Positions 1 to 8,409 of a stretch of 64,000 nucleotides of DNA are shown here, in pieces. The notes beneath the pieces are model-generated. The model ran no database searches. It had not been told where the DNA came from and was given only the letters and a program-made list of their open reading frames with translations. The position numbers were made by a program, and so were the translations under genes. How positions within the stretch are numbered: the first letter of the stretch is position 1; each line of letters begins with the position of its first letter. The stretch spans positions 310,001-374,000 of the forward strand of contig NZ_CP040428.1 in the NCBI RefSeq assembly GCF_005671395.1. Reading direction: 5' to 3'. Source of the stretch: Jejubacter calystegiae. GTDB taxonomy: Bacteria > Pseudomonadota > Gammaproteobacteria > Enterobacterales > Enterobacteriaceae.

Positions 1-682
1 TAGGTCCCCCGTGGCACAGCACTATCACATCGTCTCTCACCGCTTTCGCTGCCTGGGCGCAGTCATTGATAACAGGTATACAGGACTCAAGGTCATGCGC
101 CGTTTCAGCGCCAATATCGCCGCCGGTCGTTAACCCCATATGCACGACAATCACGTCCGCCCCTGCCTGAGTCATCGCCACGGCATCTTCCGGGTTAAAA
201 ACGTAAGGCGTTGTCAGCATTCCCTTCTCATGCGCCAGGCGGATCATATCCACCTCCAGGGCATAGCCCATGCCCGTCTCTTCCAGGTTCTTGCGGAAGT
301 TACCGTCGATAAGGCCAACGGTCGGGAAGTTCTGCACGCCCGCGAATCCCTGAGTTTTTAGTTCATCAAGGAACGGCGAGAGATTGCAGAATGGATCGGT
401 ACCGCACACACCGGCCAGCACCGGCGTTTTTTTAACGACAGGCAGTACCTCGTTTCCCATCTCGCGCACTATCTGGTTGGCATTACCGTACGGCATCAGC
501 CCGGCCAACGAACCGCGGCCCGCCATGCGGAATCGACCTGAGTTATAAATCACAATCAGATCCACTCCGCCTGCCTCTTCGCTACGTGCAGAGAGGCCGG
601 TGCCGGCACCAGCGCCAATAACAGGTTCATTACGGGCGACTTTTTGCTTCAGACTTTCGACAAGTATTTTATAGTTTTGCAT
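1..682 (-). CDS. Phosphoenolpyruvate hydrolase-like TIM-barrel protein (3' end missing)
   Basis: The translation reads from ATG at 682 to the window edge with no stop, so the C-terminus is cut off. It contains [20 protein letters not shown], a GVCGTDPF segment and an [12 protein letters not shown] segment. I read these as the PEP-hydrolase / TIM-barrel signal-transduction family (PF09370 type). The start has a strong purine-rich site (GGGGGAA) eight bases upstream. The upstream gene's TAA shares its last base with this ATG (TAATG), so the two are probably translationally coupled. In the plant Tm-1 resistance protein this domain is fused to the UPF0261 domain encoded next door. The true substrate in bacteria is not established, so the name reflects family only. 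Confidence 0.8.
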   Translation of the reverse strand, partial: MQNYKILVESLKQKVARNEPVIGAGAGTGLSARSEEAGGVDLIVIYNSGRFRMAGRGSLAGLMPYGNANQIVREMGNEVLPVVKKTPVLAGVCGTDPFCNLSPFLDELKTQGFAGVQNFPTVGLIDGNFRKNLEETGMGYALEVDMIRLAHEKGMLTTPYVFNPEDAVAMTQAGADVIVVHMGLTTGGDIGAETAHDLESCIPVINDCAQAAKAVRDDVIVLCHGGP

Positions 683-1935
683 TAGTGTTCCCCCAAACCG
701 GGTGGTGGGCAGTTTCCCTGGTGTTGCATGACGATATTGAGCTCTTCAATCACAAGAGCTGCAAATTCAGGTGCGTTAATATGGTGAGGTGTTTTTATAA
801 TTCGCCGCTGGCTCGTCTGTAGCACAACCGACTCTAACCCTTCGGCAAAAGCCTGCCTTGCCTTAGGATCAAAGAATGGCTGGCCTGGAGCATCAAGCGC
901 GGAAAATCCACCTTCTGGAATAATAAAACTTACCGGTCCGTTACACAGATTGAGCTTGCGACCAATCCACTTCCCGAGCTGGTAGTTTTCCTCTGGTGTG
1001 GTGCGCATTAGCGTCACCTGAGCGTTATGTTCGACAAACTGCCGCTGAGCATAACGCTCAGGTATGCTGCCTGGTTCACCGAAATTGACCATATCCAGTG
1101 CACCGGTACTGCCCACCCACGGCACTTCAGTCTGAGCGATACAGTCCAGCCGCGTTTCCGGGCACGCCAGAACGCCGCCAAACAGCAGGTCCGCGATCTC
1201 AGTCAGCGTAATATCCAGCACGCCAACGATCTCGCCATTTTCAACCAGCCGTTCCATCGAAGTACCGCCGTTGCCCGTTGCATGGAATACCAGCGGGTCA
1301 TAGTGATGATTCAGCCTGGCGACCAGTTGGTTGATTCCGGGCGTGGTCACACCAAACATAGTCAGCCCGAGTACCGGCTTTTGTGCCCGATTAGGTGCAA
1401 TAACGTGATTAACCGCGCCGGCAATCATGTTGGCGGCATTGGAAAGAATGGAACGGGAAAGATAATTGAGACCACTGAGATCGGTAACGGTATACAGCAT
1501 GGCGATATCCATACCACCGACATACTCGCTGACATTACCGGAAGCCATTGTCGATACCATCAGTTTGGGCATGCCAATCGGCATCGCCTTCATGGCGGGT
1601 GATATCAGTGCAGTACCGCCAGAGCCGCCTATGCCGAGCAACCCCGAAATATCCTCAGACTGACTGCGCAGAAAACGGGAGAGAGCCACCGACATGGCCG
1701 TCACCGCCCGGCCGCGCTCATTGCAGAAAACCGCCGCGCTACCTTCCGGGTGATATTCCGCAACTTGCGTTGCCGGAATATCTATCTTGCTGTTTTCACT
1801 TAACTCTGCGGGGGTTCCGGTAGACACATCAATAATACGGGAATCCACGCCAGCCGCATGCAGACAGGACTTCAGCCAGACCAGCTCTTCCAGCTTGGTG
1901 TCTGCGGTACCAATGACATACACATACCTGGCCAT
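682..1935 (-). CDS. UPF0261 / Tm-1-like ATP-binding protein
   Basis: 417 residues from ATG 1935, preceded by GGAG at good spacing; a GTG nine bases upstream is the alternative. The N-terminus ([18 protein letters not shown]), the glycine-rich [17 protein letters not shown] and [18 protein letters not shown] are typical of the UPF0261 family, whose fold binds nucleotide. It is the first gene of a two-gene minus-strand operon and ends in a one-base stop/start overlap with the TIM-barrel gene. The pair equals a split Tm-1. The role in bacteria is unknown; a carbon-metabolism or ligand-processing role is inference only. Confidence 0.85.
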   Translation of the reverse strand: MARYVYVIGTADTKLEELVWLKSCLHAAGVDSRIIDVSTGTPAELSENSKIDIPATQVAEYHPEGSAAVFCNERGRAVTAMSVALSRFLRSQSEDISGLLGIGGSGGTALISPAMKAMPIGMPKLMVSTMASGNVSEYVGGMDIAMLYTVTDLSGLNYLSRSILSNAANMIAGAVNHVIAPNRAQKPVLGLTMFGVTTPGINQLVARLNHHYDPLVFHATGNGGTSMERLVENGEIVGVLDITLTEIADLLFGGVLACPETRLDCIAQTEVPWVGSTGALDMVNFGEPGSIPERYAQRQFVEHNAQVTLMRTTPEENYQLGKWIGRKLNLCNGPVSFIIPEGGFSALDAPGQPFFDPKARQAFAEGLESVVLQTSQRRIIKTPHHINAPEFAALVIEELNIVMQHQGNCPPPGLGEH

Positions 1936-2009
1936 ACCGCTCACTCCGTGGTGGGGGTGAAAGATTAATTGATCTCGTGCAATATAAAGCTAGGATAATA
2001 TTTTATAAC

Positions 2010-2050
2010 CTTCAAGATATTTTTATCTCACATGATATTTTTCCTTGAAG
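2010..2050. promoter_or_regulatory. Inverted repeat with internal direct repeats, likely TetR operator
   Basis: CTTCAAG (2010-2016) is mirrored by CTTGAAG (2044-2050), and the 9-mer GATATTTTT occurs directly repeated at 2016-2024 and 2034-2042. The element lies in the divergent promoter region between the UPF0261 operon and the TetR-type gene. This suggests the regulator's own binding site, and favours ATG 2062 over ATG 2032 as its start. No binding data. Confidence 0.4.
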
Positions 2051-2061
2051 CGAGACAAAAA

Positions 2062-2676
2062 ATGCAGCTTTTTGATGAAGATAACCTGTCTCCGGTACGT
2101 CGCAGAACCCTTGAGCGACTCACTCATGCAGCCCTGAAGCTGTATCAGGAAAATAAATTTCCGTCACCGGAAGAGATCACCCGCGAGGCGGAGTACGCGA
2201 AAGTCACGCTCAGGAGTTACTTCTCCACCCATAGCGAGTTCGTGGAGTACGTTGTAAAAAGGGTTATTGGTGCCTTTGAAAAACCGAAGATGACAGCCGA
2301 TCCCGAAGAGAATATCGCCAGGTTGCTAAGCTGGGGATACGGAGAGCTTTTCTCCCATGAAGCGCTGATGCGCGATGCCATGCGGATAGCGCAACACCGC
2401 TGGCAAACCCGCCAGGAAGAAGGATCTCATGAAGGAGAAAGTTTTCTTAAAAAGAGCAACCGTCGTGAAGCGCTCGCGGAAGCGCTGGCTCCCCTTGAAT
2501 CGCAACTCCCGCCAGAAAAGGTGCAGAAACTGATCATGCTGATGTCGGTTTTGTATGGCACTGAAGCATTGACGGTACTCAAGGATACTTTCGGCCTGGA
2601 ACAGGAAGAGATTGTCGAACTGACGACCTGGGGAGCTAAACTGATGCTTCATCAGGCACTGCAAGAGGAAACATAA
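2062..2676 (+). CDS. TetR/AcrR-type transcriptional regulator
   Basis: 204 residues from ATG 2062, with GAAGCGAG upstream; an in-frame ATG at 2032 would add ten residues but has no ribosome binding site and sits inside an inverted repeat. The N-terminal segment LERLTHAALKLYQENK followed by PSPEEITREAEYAKVTLRSY and FSTHSEFVEYVVKRV matches the TetR helix-turn-helix layout. The C-terminal half is the variable helical ligand domain. It is divergent from the UPF0261/TIM-barrel operon and probably controls it; the effector is unknown. Confidence 0.8.
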   Translation: MQLFDEDNLSPVRRRTLERLTHAALKLYQENKFPSPEEITREAEYAKVTLRSYFSTHSEFVEYVVKRVIGAFEKPKMTADPEENIARLLSWGYGELFSHEALMRDAMRIAQHRWQTRQEEGSHEGESFLKKSNRREALAEALAPLESQLPPEKVQKLIMLMSVLYGTEALTVLKDTFGLEQEEIVELTTWGAKLMLHQALQEET

Positions 2677-2711
2677 AGCGCCACAAGAGCTTGTACATCA
2701 GTTCGTGTCAC

Positions 2712-2737
2712 GGCCTGACTCACCCGGAAGTCAGGCC
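2712..2737 (+). terminator. Hairpin after the TetR gene
   Basis: GGCCTGACT (2712-2720) pairs perfectly with AGTCAGGCC (2729-2737) across an 8-base loop and is followed by TCTTCC. The uridine tract is poor, so it may be a weak or Rho-aided terminator. Confidence 0.5.
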
Positions 2738-2928
2738 TCTTCCCGCCCGAAATACCCACACCCATAACGTGAAAATTCCTTCTACACTGATAGTGGGTTC
2801 CACCTGAAACGAGGCAACAATGCCTCTTCAGATGCCGGAACAGGGGGCTTCGACGCTCTGCTATCGCAGGTGCCGGGCCCGTTGGTTGTCAAAAACGTTT
2901 CGTCTCATTACATGCAGGAGACCAGTCC

Positions 2929-3765
2929 ATGCCATTCGTAACTACAAAAGACGGTGTTAACATTTTCTTTAAAGACTGGGGTTCAAAAGACGCACAACCA
3001 ATTGTTTTTCATCATGGTTGGCCACTGAGCGCCGATGACTGGGATGCTCAGATGCTATTTTTCCTGGCTAAAGGCTACCGCGTTATCGCACTCGATCGGC
3101 GCGGGCATGGCCGTTCCGATCAGGTCAGCGAAGGGCATGATATGGACCACTACGCGGCCGATGCCTCGGCCGTTGCTGAACATCTCGATCTGAAGAATGC
3201 TATCCACGTGGGTCACTCCACCGGCGGCGGCGAGGTGGCGCGCTATGTGGCCAAATACGGTCAGCCCCAGAACCGGGTGGCGAAAGCGGTGCTGGTTAGC
3301 TCAGTGCCGCCGCTGATGGTGAAAACACCCGACAACCCGGGTGGCACGCCCATTGAGGTGTTCGACGGTTTCCGCTCGGCGCTTGCCGCTAACCGCACCC
3401 AGTTTTATCTGGATGTCGCTTCCGGTCCTTTCTATGGCTACAACCGTTCCGGCGCGGAAGTCTCCCAGGGGATTATTCAGAACTGGTGGCGTCAGGGCAT
3501 GATGGGCAGCGCCAAAGCCCATTACGAAGGCATTAAGGCGTTCTCAGAAACCGATCAAACTGAGGATCTCAAAGCCATTACCGTTCCAACGCTGGTCATT
3601 CAGGGAGATGACGATCAAGTGGTTCCCTATCAAAACGCCGCGCTGCTTCAGGACAAACTGCTGGTCAACAGCACGCTGAAAGTATATCCGGGCTATCCTC
3701 ACGGTATGCATACCAGCCAGGCCGACGTCATTAACGCCGATATTCTGGATTTTATTAGCAAATAA
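2929..3765 (+). CDS. Alpha/beta hydrolase, non-heme chloroperoxidase / arylesterase type
   Basis: 278 residues, the usual length for cofactor-free haloperoxidases and related esterases. FHHGWPLSADDWDAQM gives the oxyanion loop and GHSTGGG the nucleophile elbow (Ser97). The acid is one of the Asp residues in GDDDQVVP (227-229), and His258 is in YPGYPHGMH. The start is preceded by CAGGAGACCAGTCC. The protein should be cytoplasmic, as no signal peptide is seen. The neighbouring TetR gene converges on it, so its regulator is not obvious. Halogenation in this family is generally a side activity of an esterase/perhydrolase, so the physiological substrate is open. Confidence 0.85.
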   Translation: MPFVTTKDGVNIFFKDWGSKDAQPIVFHHGWPLSADDWDAQMLFFLAKGYRVIALDRRGHGRSDQVSEGHDMDHYAADASAVAEHLDLKNAIHVGHSTGGGEVARYVAKYGQPQNRVAKAVLVSSVPPLMVKTPDNPGGTPIEVFDGFRSALAANRTQFYLDVASGPFYGYNRSGAEVSQGIIQNWWRQGMMGSAKAHYEGIKAFSETDQTEDLKAITVPTLVIQGDDDQVVPYQNAALLQDKLLVNSTLKVYPGYPHGMHTSQADVINADILDFISK

Positions 3766-3785
3766 CAGATTGCATTCACGTGCTT

Positions 3786-3813
3786 AATGGAGGGGTAATC
3801 CCTCCATTTTTTT
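3786..3813 (+). terminator. Rho-independent terminator of the chloroperoxidase-like gene
   Basis: AATGGAGGG (3786-3794), loop GTAAT, then CCCTCCATT (3800-3808), running into seven T residues (3807-3813). The stem is nine perfect pairs. Confidence 0.9.
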
Positions 3814-3818
3814 CACCC

Positions 3819-4421
3819 TTACCCATCCTGTAACAGCACAGGCCAGAGCCGCATTGCCGATTTAGCCGTAGTTTCCAGCTCGTCTGTCGTTTCACCATCC
3901 CGGGCCCGGGTGACCATCCCCTGCTGAAGCGTAAAGTAAAACCGGGCAGCGGCCTCGCAGTCCGCACGCGCTGAAATTTCGTTTTTTCCCCGGGCAGCCA
4001 ACAGGCAGTTTTCCAGCCGGATCAACATTGCATGGCGACGGTGCATAAGTTCATTGCTCAAACTCTCTGATAAACCGCCTTCCATCCCCGACAGCGAAAG
4101 CAGGCATCCTTTAGGCGATTTTTCTCTGGTCAGATAGCGCGCCGTATTTAACAGTAAGTTTTCGACTGCATGGTATGCGGGCCCGTCACGCAGCAGCTCG
4201 CCCCATAATTTTTCACCGATTTCCAGGCTGTAGCGCTCCAGAACATCCAGATACAGCGCCTCTTTGGAGCCAAAAGCGGCGTAGAAGCTGGGTGGATTAA
4301 TCTTTAGCGCCGATGTCAGATCGCTCAGTGAGGTGTTGGTAAACCCTTTGGCCCAGAAAATCAGCATCGCCTGCTCAACAGCGGCTTCCCTGTCAAACGT
4401 ACGTGGTCTCCCCCGTGCCAT
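3819..4421 (-). CDS. TetR-family regulator of the adjacent hydrolase
   Basis: 200 residues from ATG 4421; GGGGGAA lies about nine bases upstream, so the in-frame extension to 4475 is not used. MARGRPRTFDREAAVEQAM followed by FWAKGFTNTSLSDLT and PPSFYAAFGSKEALYLDVL is a textbook TetR N-terminal DNA-binding domain. The C-terminal half (LLLNTARYLT, GCLLSLSGMEGG) resembles the domain of TetR proteins linked to oxidoreductase or hydrolase genes. It diverges from the alpha/beta hydrolase at 4583. Two matching palindromes in the 161-base gap are probably its operators, giving autoregulation and repression of the hydrolase. Confidence 0.88.
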   Translation of the reverse strand: MARGRPRTFDREAAVEQAMLIFWAKGFTNTSLSDLTSALKINPPSFYAAFGSKEALYLDVLERYSLEIGEKLWGELLRDGPAYHAVENLLLNTARYLTREKSPKGCLLSLSGMEGGLSESLSNELMHRRHAMLIRLENCLLAARGKNEISARADCEAAARFYFTLQQGMVTRARDGETTDELETTAKSAMRLWPVLLQDG

Positions 4422-4456
4422 ATGAATTCCCCCAGCGAATAGATAGCTTATGAATA

Positions 4457-4472
4457 TGTATTGATTATTACA
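4457..4472. promoter_or_regulatory. Candidate TetR operator, copy 1
   Basis: TGTATTGATTATTACA, a partial palindrome with TGTA/TACA ends. It shares 14 of 16 positions with copy 2 at 4534-4549, and lies 35 bases upstream of the tetR start. Confidence 0.55.
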
Positions 4473-4523
4473 CAATTCTTCTGACCATCCCAGGTAACGG
4501 CATCAACCGCTGCTCATCTATTA

Positions 4524-4551
4524 TTGACATTAATGTATTGATCACTACAAA
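4524..4551 (+). promoter_or_regulatory. Candidate promoter of the hydrolase gene
   Basis: A perfect -35 TTGACA (4524-4529), 16 bases, then TACAAA (4546-4551) as a weak -10. Operator copy 2 covers the -10 region, as expected of a repressed promoter. Confidence 0.5.
4534..4549. promoter_or_regulatory. Candidate TetR operator, copy 2
   Basis: TGTATTGATCACTACA is palindromic except for one base pair (positions 5 and 12 of 16), centred on TGATCA. It overlaps the putative -10 element of the hydrolase promoter, so binding would block transcription. Confidence 0.6.
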
Positions 4552-4582
4552 ATAAAAATGACATTCACTATGGAGAGAAGCG

Positions 4583-5425
4583 ATGACCGAACTCAAACAT
4601 GAAATTGCCGTTGTTAACGGCGTAAGGCTGCACTACGTGCGCGGCGGCGCAGGTGAGCCGGTGCTGCTGGTTCACGGCTGGCCGCAGACCTGGTACGAAT
4701 GGCATCGGGTGATTCCCCGGCTGATAGCCGGAGGCCATGAAGTTATCGCTGTCGATATGCGCGGCTCAGGGGATTCAGATAAGCCTGATACGGGGTACGA
4801 TAGCAATACGGTGGCCGACGATCTGCACGCGCTGGTTGCCCATCTTGGCTTTCAGAAAATCCGCCTTGTCGCCCACGATAACGGCGCACGCGTCGCCTAC
4901 GCTTATGCCGCGAACTACCGGCAGGAAGTCAAAAGCCTCGTATTCCTGGAAAGCAAAATTCTGGGCATTGAAAGCGAGGATGACGCAGAGAAAGAGTACT
5001 GGCACTTTGGCTTTCACCAGGCCCCAGACCTGGCGCAGCTGCTGGTTACCGGGCGCGAGCGTGAATATCTGAGCTACTTTTTCAAAACCTATGCTTACAA
5101 TCCGCTGGCGGTTACCGAATCAGACATTGATGAGTTTGTAAGATGCTATTCGGCGTCGGGTGGTCTGCGCGCAGGCTTTGAATTTTATAAGGCTTTCCCG
5201 GAATCTGCCCGCCAGAGTCGTGAGCTGGCGGCCCATAAACTCGACATTCCGGTGATGGCATGGGGCGGCTCGCACTGTATGGGCGAGATCAGCTTTCGCA
5301 GTATGCAGCAAGTTGCTCACCACGTTGAAGGGGGCGTAATACCGGAATGCGGACACTGGATCGCGGAAGAAAAACCAGACTTTATTGCCGCAGAAATACT
5401 GAAGTTCCACGGCAAGCACGCCTGA
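4583..5425 (+). CDS. Alpha/beta hydrolase, epoxide hydrolase / dehalogenase type
   Basis: 280 residues with GGAGAGAAGCG before the ATG. LVHGWPQTWYEWHRVIP is the HGxP oxyanion loop. The nucleophile elbow reads VAHDNGARVAYAYA, with Asp99 in place of serine, which is the signature of epoxide hydrolases, haloalkane and fluoroacetate dehalogenases. His258 in PECGHWIAEEKP is the general base. The cap region has LSYFFKTYAYNP and YSASGGLRAGFEFYKAF, like soluble epoxide hydrolases. The divergent TetR gene and two shared palindromes suggest induction by a small organic molecule. Substrate unknown. Confidence 0.87.
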   Translation: MTELKHEIAVVNGVRLHYVRGGAGEPVLLVHGWPQTWYEWHRVIPRLIAGGHEVIAVDMRGSGDSDKPDTGYDSNTVADDLHALVAHLGFQKIRLVAHDNGARVAYAYAANYRQEVKSLVFLESKILGIESEDDAEKEYWHFGFHQAPDLAQLLVTGREREYLSYFFKTYAYNPLAVTESDIDEFVRCYSASGGLRAGFEFYKAFPESARQSRELAAHKLDIPVMAWGGSHCMGEISFRSMQQVAHHVEGGVIPECGHWIAEEKPDFIAAEILKFHGKHA

Positions 5426-5452
5426 GTTTTCCGGACAATAGCCGGGCGCGAC

Positions 5453-5477
5453 AGGAGGGGGCCAGCCCCTCCTTTTT
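5453..5477 (+). terminator. Rho-independent terminator of the epoxide-hydrolase-like gene
   Basis: AGGAGGGG (5453-5460), loop GCCAG, CCCCTCCT (5466-5473) and a five-T run. It lies between the convergent hydrolase and gbcB genes. Confidence 0.85.
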
Positions 5478-5481
5478 CACC

Positions 5482-6609
5482 TTAATACTCCACCACCACA
5501 TCCCCGGTCGGTACGCTACAGCAGGAGAGGATATACCCCTCTTCGACATCCTCGTCGGTAATACCGCCGTTATGGGCCATTTCGACCTCCCCTTCCAGCC
5601 GCTTCACCTTACAGGTACCGCAGATGCCCATCCCGCAGGCTTTGGGGATATGCAGGCCCAGCTTGGCAGCGGCGGCATGCACGGTTTCGCCAGGCGCTAT
5701 CTGTACGCTCTTACCGGTGCTGGCGAAGAAGACCTGGAGCAGGTCGGAACGCGGTATCGCTTCGGCCACTTCGGCCGCCTGTTCGGCATCCTGCTGCGCC
5801 TGCTCCTTCACCGGCTCCGGCGTTGCCCCGAACGACTCTTCATGGTAGCGCGCCATATCGAATCCGGCTTCCCGCAACATATTACGCACGGCGTTCATAT
5901 AGGGCGTGGGGCCGCAGCAGTAAACTTCGCGCTCCATGAAATCCGGAGCCATCATTTCAAGCATCGGGCGATTAAAGAAGCCGCGATAACCGCCCCAGTT
6001 CTGGCCGGATTCGTAGCGTTCACACACCAGGTTCAGCTTAAAGTTGGCGATACGTGCGGCCATGTTTTCCAGATCGCGCTGGAAAATAATGTCGCGCGGC
6101 GTGCGGGCGCTGTGAACGAACACCATATCGACATCGGCGTTGGTGTCGAAATACCAGCGCGCCATCGACATCACCGGGGTGATCCCCACTCCACCGGAAA
6201 GAAACAGCACCCTGTCGCTGGGGTAGTCGATACAGTTGAACTGGCCAACCGGCCCGTGCACCGCCAGCTCCATCCCTTCGCTCATATTGTCATGCAGCCA
6301 GTTAGATACCCTGCCCCCCGGCACCCGCTTCACCGTAATCGAAAAGCTGTACGGCACCGACGGCGAACTGGAGATGGTGTAGGAGCGAAACACCTGTTCG
6401 CCGTCGATCTCCAGCTCCAGGGTGACGAACTGGCCCGGCTTAAAGAAGAACATCACCGGTTGTTCGGCCATAAAGCACCAGGTTTTCACATCCCAGGTTT
6501 CCTGAATCACCTTGACGCAACGCACAGCATGACGACCGTTGCTCCAGGTCTGAGTGGTTACGGGCTCAAAAGCGCCGGTATTTACTACCGAAATAGTCTG
6601 GTTGGTCAT
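5482..6609 (-). CDS. gbcB: Glycine betaine demethylase reductase subunit, GbcB-like
   Basis: 375 residues. It would pass electrons from NAD(P)H through FAD and a 2Fe-2S centre to the Rieske oxygenase GbcA. The N-terminal half has the ferredoxin-reductase FAD site (VFRSYTISSSPS) and NAD-binding segments (LFLSGGVGITPVMSM, VYCCGPTPYMNAV). The C-terminus carries a plant-type ferredoxin domain with Cys325, Cys330 and Cys333 (CGMGICGTC) and Cys363/364. It is divergent from gbcA, as in Pseudomonas. Family relatives include carnitine and stachydrine demethylase reductases, so the betaine assignment rests mainly on the surrounding dgc and gbdR genes. Confidence 0.85.
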   Translation of the reverse strand: MTNQTISVVNTGAFEPVTTQTWSNGRHAVRCVKVIQETWDVKTWCFMAEQPVMFFFKPGQFVTLELEIDGEQVFRSYTISSSPSVPYSFSITVKRVPGGRVSNWLHDNMSEGMELAVHGPVGQFNCIDYPSDRVLFLSGGVGITPVMSMARWYFDTNADVDMVFVHSARTPRDIIFQRDLENMAARIANFKLNLVCERYESGQNWGGYRGFFNRPMLEMMAPDFMEREVYCCGPTPYMNAVRNMLREAGFDMARYHEESFGATPEPVKEQAQQDAEQAAEVAEAIPRSDLLQVFFASTGKSVQIAPGETVHAAAAKLGLHIPKACGMGICGTCKVKRLEGEVEMAHNGGITDEDVEEGYILSCCSVPTGDVVVEY

Positions 6610-6932
6610 ACGGAATGCTTCCTGTGGGCCAGGGTCGATGGATAGCTCGCGACGGTTTGGCGCGGCCGGATACAGGCTGAATTTTCAGTTCAACTTCGCT
6701 TCGCCATTTGTTTATTCACGACATCGGGATGTCTGAAAAAACCACCGGGCAACAATGCGTTCCTCCCTGCGTCTCTAACGGAGGGGATCGATGTCGCTGC
6801 CAGAACATTCCTCATTCACAACCGGGTGCAGCATCTTGTCTGACAGTGACCCCTGTCTGTAATGGGAGCCAGCTATCGGGATGTGCCCGCGCGCGGGCGC
6901 GACACTTTGATCTGAATGAGAAGAGCACCACC
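6610..6932. promoter_or_regulatory. Divergent gbcB-gbcA control region
   Basis: 323 bases without a gene. It holds a perfect palindrome GACATC-GG-GATGTC (6720-6733). The 10-mer ATCGGGATGT from it recurs at 6875-6884, next to a second 14-base perfect palindrome, GCCCGCG/CGCGGGC (6885-6898). A GTCTGACAG/CTGTCTGTAA element at 6838-6862 has a counterpart upstream of the dipeptidase-dgc operon. These are candidates for GbdR or other regulator contacts; no promoter hexamers were clear. Confidence 0.5.
6838..6862. promoter_or_regulatory. Candidate GbdR box upstream of gbcA
   Basis: GTCTGACAG (6838-6846), six bases, then CTGTCTGTAA (6853-6862); GACAG and CTGTC form inverted arms. The 10-mer CTGTCTGTAA and a GTCCGACAG arm also occur at 16078-16105, before the other betaine operon. 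Shared sequence is seen; binding by GbdR is inferred. Confidence 0.4.
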
Positions 6933-8255
6933 ATGAGTCATAACGATCTGCTGAATATCACCTGCGCCAGCATTATCGATGCTCGCGACCAGATGACTGA
7001 CTTGCTCAAGCGGCGCCAGCCAAACTATTCGCTGCCACAGCCGCTGTATAACGACCCGACGATGTTTCGTATTGATATGGAAGAGGTCTTTCAGAAGGAG
7101 TGGCTGTTCGTTGGCATGACCAGCGAGATCCCGAAAAAGGGCGACTATTTTACCCTTGAGATCGGCCAGAATCCGGTGCTGGTGGTGCGCGACGCCGACG
7201 GCGCGGTCAACGCTTTCCATAATACCTGTCGTCACCGGGGTTCACGACTGTGCCAACAGCAGCGCGGCAAGGTGGCGAATCTGGTATGTCCCTATCACCA
7301 GTGGACCTACGATCTGAAAGGCAATCTGCTGTTCGCGGGCACCAATATGGGTGGAGATTTCGACAAAAGCCTGCACGGTCTGAAACCCGCGCACTGCCGG
7401 ACCGGCGGCGGGTTTATCTTCGTCTGCATCGCCGAACAGCCGCCAGAGTCCGACTTCGATAACTTCCTGGCGACGCTTGAGGAGTACATGGAGCCGTATG
7501 ATGTGGAAAACACCAAGCTGGCGGCGGAATCCGAGATGTATGAAAAGGCCAACTGGAAGCTGGTGCTGGAAAATAACCGCGAATGTTACCACTGCGCGGG
7601 CAGCCATCCGGAGCTACTGAATACCCTGCTGGAGTGGGACGACACCAACGATCCGCGCGCTACGCCGGAGTTTATCGACTACTACAATCAGCAGGCGGCT
7701 CAGTGGGATCAGGAAGGGATCCCGCACCTTCACAGAAGCTTCGGTCAACGCAATCGCATCGTGCGTATGCCGCTAAAGCCAGGCGCCAGCGTGATGACCA
7801 TCGACGGTAGCGAAGGCTGCACTAAGCTGCTGGGACGTATTAAAAACCATCAGTTGGGCTCGATGCGCATTCTGCACCTGCCCAACTCCTGGAACCATAT
7901 GCAGAGCGATCACTTTATTGTGTTCCGGGTGCTGCCCATTTCGGCTCAGGAGTCGCTGGTCACCACCAAATGGTTTGTGCACAAGGATGCCGTGCCGGGC
8001 GTGGATTACGATCCGGAGCGTCTGCGCCAGGTGTGGGATGCCACCAACGATCAGGACAGAATTCTGGGGGAAGAGAATCAGCGCGGCATTAACTCCATTG
8101 GCTATCAGCCCGGTCCCTATTCAGAACCCTATGAGTTTGGGGTGATTAATTTCCTGGAGTGGTACAGCGATACCCTGTTGAAGAATCTGGGCGGTGGCGA
8201 TAATAGCGAGCTTTATCCGGTCGGCGTTCCCGATATTGAACGGCAGTATGGGTGA
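6933..8255 (+). CDS. gbcA: Glycine betaine demethylase oxygenase subunit, Rieske type (GbcA-like)
   Basis: 440 residues from ATG 6933; the open frame runs further 5' but the start follows GAGAAG and leaves a mature-looking N-terminus. It would oxidise glycine betaine to dimethylglycine and formaldehyde with GbcB. The Rieske centre is Cys99-x-His101 (CRHRG) and Cys119-xx-His122 (CPYHQW). The mononuclear iron site has His220 and His225 (ECYHCAGSHPEL). The C-terminal half has the usual oxygenase alpha fold (LPNSWNHMQSDHFIVFRVLP). The gene is convergent with the dgc operon and divergent from gbcB. Related Rieske enzymes act on carnitine or stachydrine, so the substrate is inferred from context. 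Confidence 0.87.
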   Translation: MSHNDLLNITCASIIDARDQMTDLLKRRQPNYSLPQPLYNDPTMFRIDMEEVFQKEWLFVGMTSEIPKKGDYFTLEIGQNPVLVVRDADGAVNAFHNTCRHRGSRLCQQQRGKVANLVCPYHQWTYDLKGNLLFAGTNMGGDFDKSLHGLKPAHCRTGGGFIFVCIAEQPPESDFDNFLATLEEYMEPYDVENTKLAAESEMYEKANWKLVLENNRECYHCAGSHPELLNTLLEWDDTNDPRATPEFIDYYNQQAAQWDQEGIPHLHRSFGQRNRIVRMPLKPGASVMTIDGSEGCTKLLGRIKNHQLGSMRILHLPNSWNHMQSDHFIVFRVLPISAQESLVTTKWFVHKDAVPGVDYDPERLRQVWDATNDQDRILGEENQRGINSIGYQPGPYSEPYEFGVINFLEWYSDTLLKNLGGGDNSELYPVGVPDIERQYG

Positions 8256-8296
8256 TCTTCCCTCTTTTTAACCCTCATCCCGGCCCTTTCCCCTCA

Positions 8297-8390
8297 CCCT
8301 CTCCCCATAGGGGAGAGGGGACCAGGCTGGCGCTAATTTTACCCTTCTGCCCAAAGGGGAGAGGGGACCGGGCTGGCGCTGGTTTTCCCC
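8297..8390. repeat. Hairpin-forming intergenic repeat, two tandem 36-base copies
   Basis: Copy 1 (8309-8344) and copy 2 (8355-8390) share AGGGGAGAGGGGACC, GGCTGGCGCT and TTTT, with four differences in 36 bases. CCCTCTCCCC (8297-8306) pairs perfectly with GGGGAGAGGG (8310-8319) over a three-base loop. It sits between the convergent ends of gbcA and the dgc operon, where such interspersed repeats often lie. It could block read-through in both directions. Confidence 0.6.
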
Positions 8391-8409
8391 CTGGCCGGAG
8401 TGAGGAAGC

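Noticed and set aside
2032-2061. Upstream ATG as the start of the first TetR-type gene
   Set aside because: No ribosome site, and it lies within an inverted repeat that looks like the operator.
5347-6645. A 432-codon plus-strand open frame opposite gbcB
   Set aside because: It is the antisense shadow of a clear flavoprotein gene, with His/Arg-rich non-protein-like composition.
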